A model generated the notes under the pieces. That model was not told the DNA's origin and did not search any database. It saw only the letters and a list, made by a program, of their open reading frames with translations. The position numbers and the translations under genes were made by a program. Below are positions 33,326 through 33,561 of a stretch of 33,561 bases of DNA, one piece after another. Source of the stretch: Deltaproteobacteria bacterium tcs-42 (GTDB taxonomy: Bacteria; Desulfobacterota; Desulfuromonadia; Desulfuromonadales; Geopsychrobacteraceae); assembly GCA_002049545.1 (NCBI GenBank), contig LLYT01000021.1:1-33561 (forward strand), given 5' to 3'. Positions within the stretch are counted from its first letter, which is position 1. Each line of letters starts with the position of its first letter.

Positions 33326-33354
33326 ATGATACCGACTGTTTTCAGAAAAGTAAA
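33326..33354 (-). promoter_or_regulatory. Sigma-70 promoter of the RimK/LysX-like gene
   Basis: On the minus strand TTTACT (33349-33354), a 17-base spacer and TATCAT (33326-33331). The leader to the ATG at 33285 would be about 35 bases and contains AGGAGT. Confidence 0.55.
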
Positions 33355-33491
33355 TTGTTCTAATATTAAAATTCTACGTCAGTTTGTGATAAAAAATATT
33401 AATAATTACGGCGAGTTGAAATAGTTAGCGGTGGATTAGTTGTTCTGCCAGGTTTTTAAATCAATTATGAACAGCATTATTTAGCGGTTCT

Positions 33492-33512
33492 ATCCACCAA
33501 AAAAAGGTGGAT
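33492..33512 (+). repeat. Hairpin ATCCACC/GGTGGAT
   Basis: A perfect 7-bp pair around an A7 loop in the gene-free end of the window. The 276 bases after the RimK/LysX-like gene (33286-33561) are AT-rich and hold the promoter of that gene, this hairpin and a ribosome binding site at the edge. Confidence 0.5.
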
Positions 33513-33545
33513 GTGACATAGTTTGACACAGTCATATGGGAACAT

Positions 33546-33561
33546 AGCTCCAAAAGGAGGT
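33546..33561 (+). promoter_or_regulatory. Ribosome binding site at the window edge
   Basis: AAAAGGAGGT matches the anti-Shine-Dalgarno perfectly and is likely to serve a gene that begins just beyond the window. CTCC (33548-33551) can pair with the GGAG (33556-33559) around AAAA, a short possible masking hairpin. Confidence 0.5.

Noticed and set aside
1-33561. CRISPR arrays, tRNA or rRNA genes, phage genes, toxin-antitoxin pairs
   Set aside because: No direct repeat series with regular spacers, no cloverleaf or rRNA-like segment and no integrase, capsid or toxin family was seen.

Overview
The window reads as a stretch of chromosome from a free-living Gram-negative anaerobe. Gene content and order (miaA-hfq, a PDZ/DUF512 radical-SAM gene, rph-rdgB, mtnP next to a PfkB kinase, coaBC next to an OB-HD nuclease, a TIGR03623-type nuclease next to a UvrD-like helicase) and the TGTCCCC-type palindromes suggest a deltaproteobacterium of the Desulfuromonadales/Geobacterales kind. 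This placement is an inference from gene families; no 16S or tRNA gene is present. Coding density is high. Almost all genes run on the + strand; the exceptions are a phospholipase C-like gene, a small orphan gene and a degenerate RimK/LysX gene.

Layout. (1) 1-70: probable 3' end (domains V-VI) of a group II intron. (2) 240-1419: miaA-hfq, closed by a strong terminator. (3) 1642-6792: a tightly coupled run of a DUF512 radical-SAM protein, an internally deleted SLOG-family remnant, a DHH phosphoesterase, a secreted amidase, rph and rdgB. (4) 7014-7427: ndk with its own promoter and terminator. (5) 7653-11844: rlmN, mtnP, a PfkB kinase, an unrecognised 162-aa protein and a TPR lipoprotein, preceded by a structured leader. 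(6) 11991-12845: a CheY-like receiver and a UspA protein, between a near-consensus promoter and a perfect 16-bp terminator. (7) 13176-19776: receiver-histidine kinase, FAD dehydrogenase (COG2509), OB-HD nuclease, metallo-beta-lactamase-fold hydrolase, coaBC and a DUF4126 membrane protein; the first gene has a long inverted repeat in its leader. (8) 19831-22241: secreted zinc-dependent phospholipase C-like protein (minus) divergent from a family 4 uracil-DNA glycosylase, then a small orphan gene (minus) divergent from a CWC-domain protein. (9) 22306-32774: sbcD-sbcC, a REP-like palindrome cluster, then a PD-(D/E)XK nuclease and an AddA/UvrD-like helicase-nuclease. (10) 32806-33285 (minus): a RimK/LysX retropepsin homologue that has lost its catalytic Asp-Thr-Gly, followed by an AT-rich, gene-free end.

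Functionally, regions 2-7 are rich in RNA metabolism (MiaA, Hfq, RNase PH, DHH nuclease, RlmN, OB-HD nuclease) and nucleotide housekeeping (RdgB, Ndk, MtnP). Regions 8-9 form a DNA repair and end-processing block (UDG, SbcCD, AddAB-like pair). Most of this is ordinary core genome. The points that deserve a second look are the dead-protease RimK/LysX homologue, the SLOG gene with a clean in-frame core deletion, the four structured non-coding elements (6836-6874, 7540-7589, 13037-13147, 26527-26757), and the unrecognised 162-aa and 118-aa proteins. I did not find a clear new multi-gene defence or mobile system.
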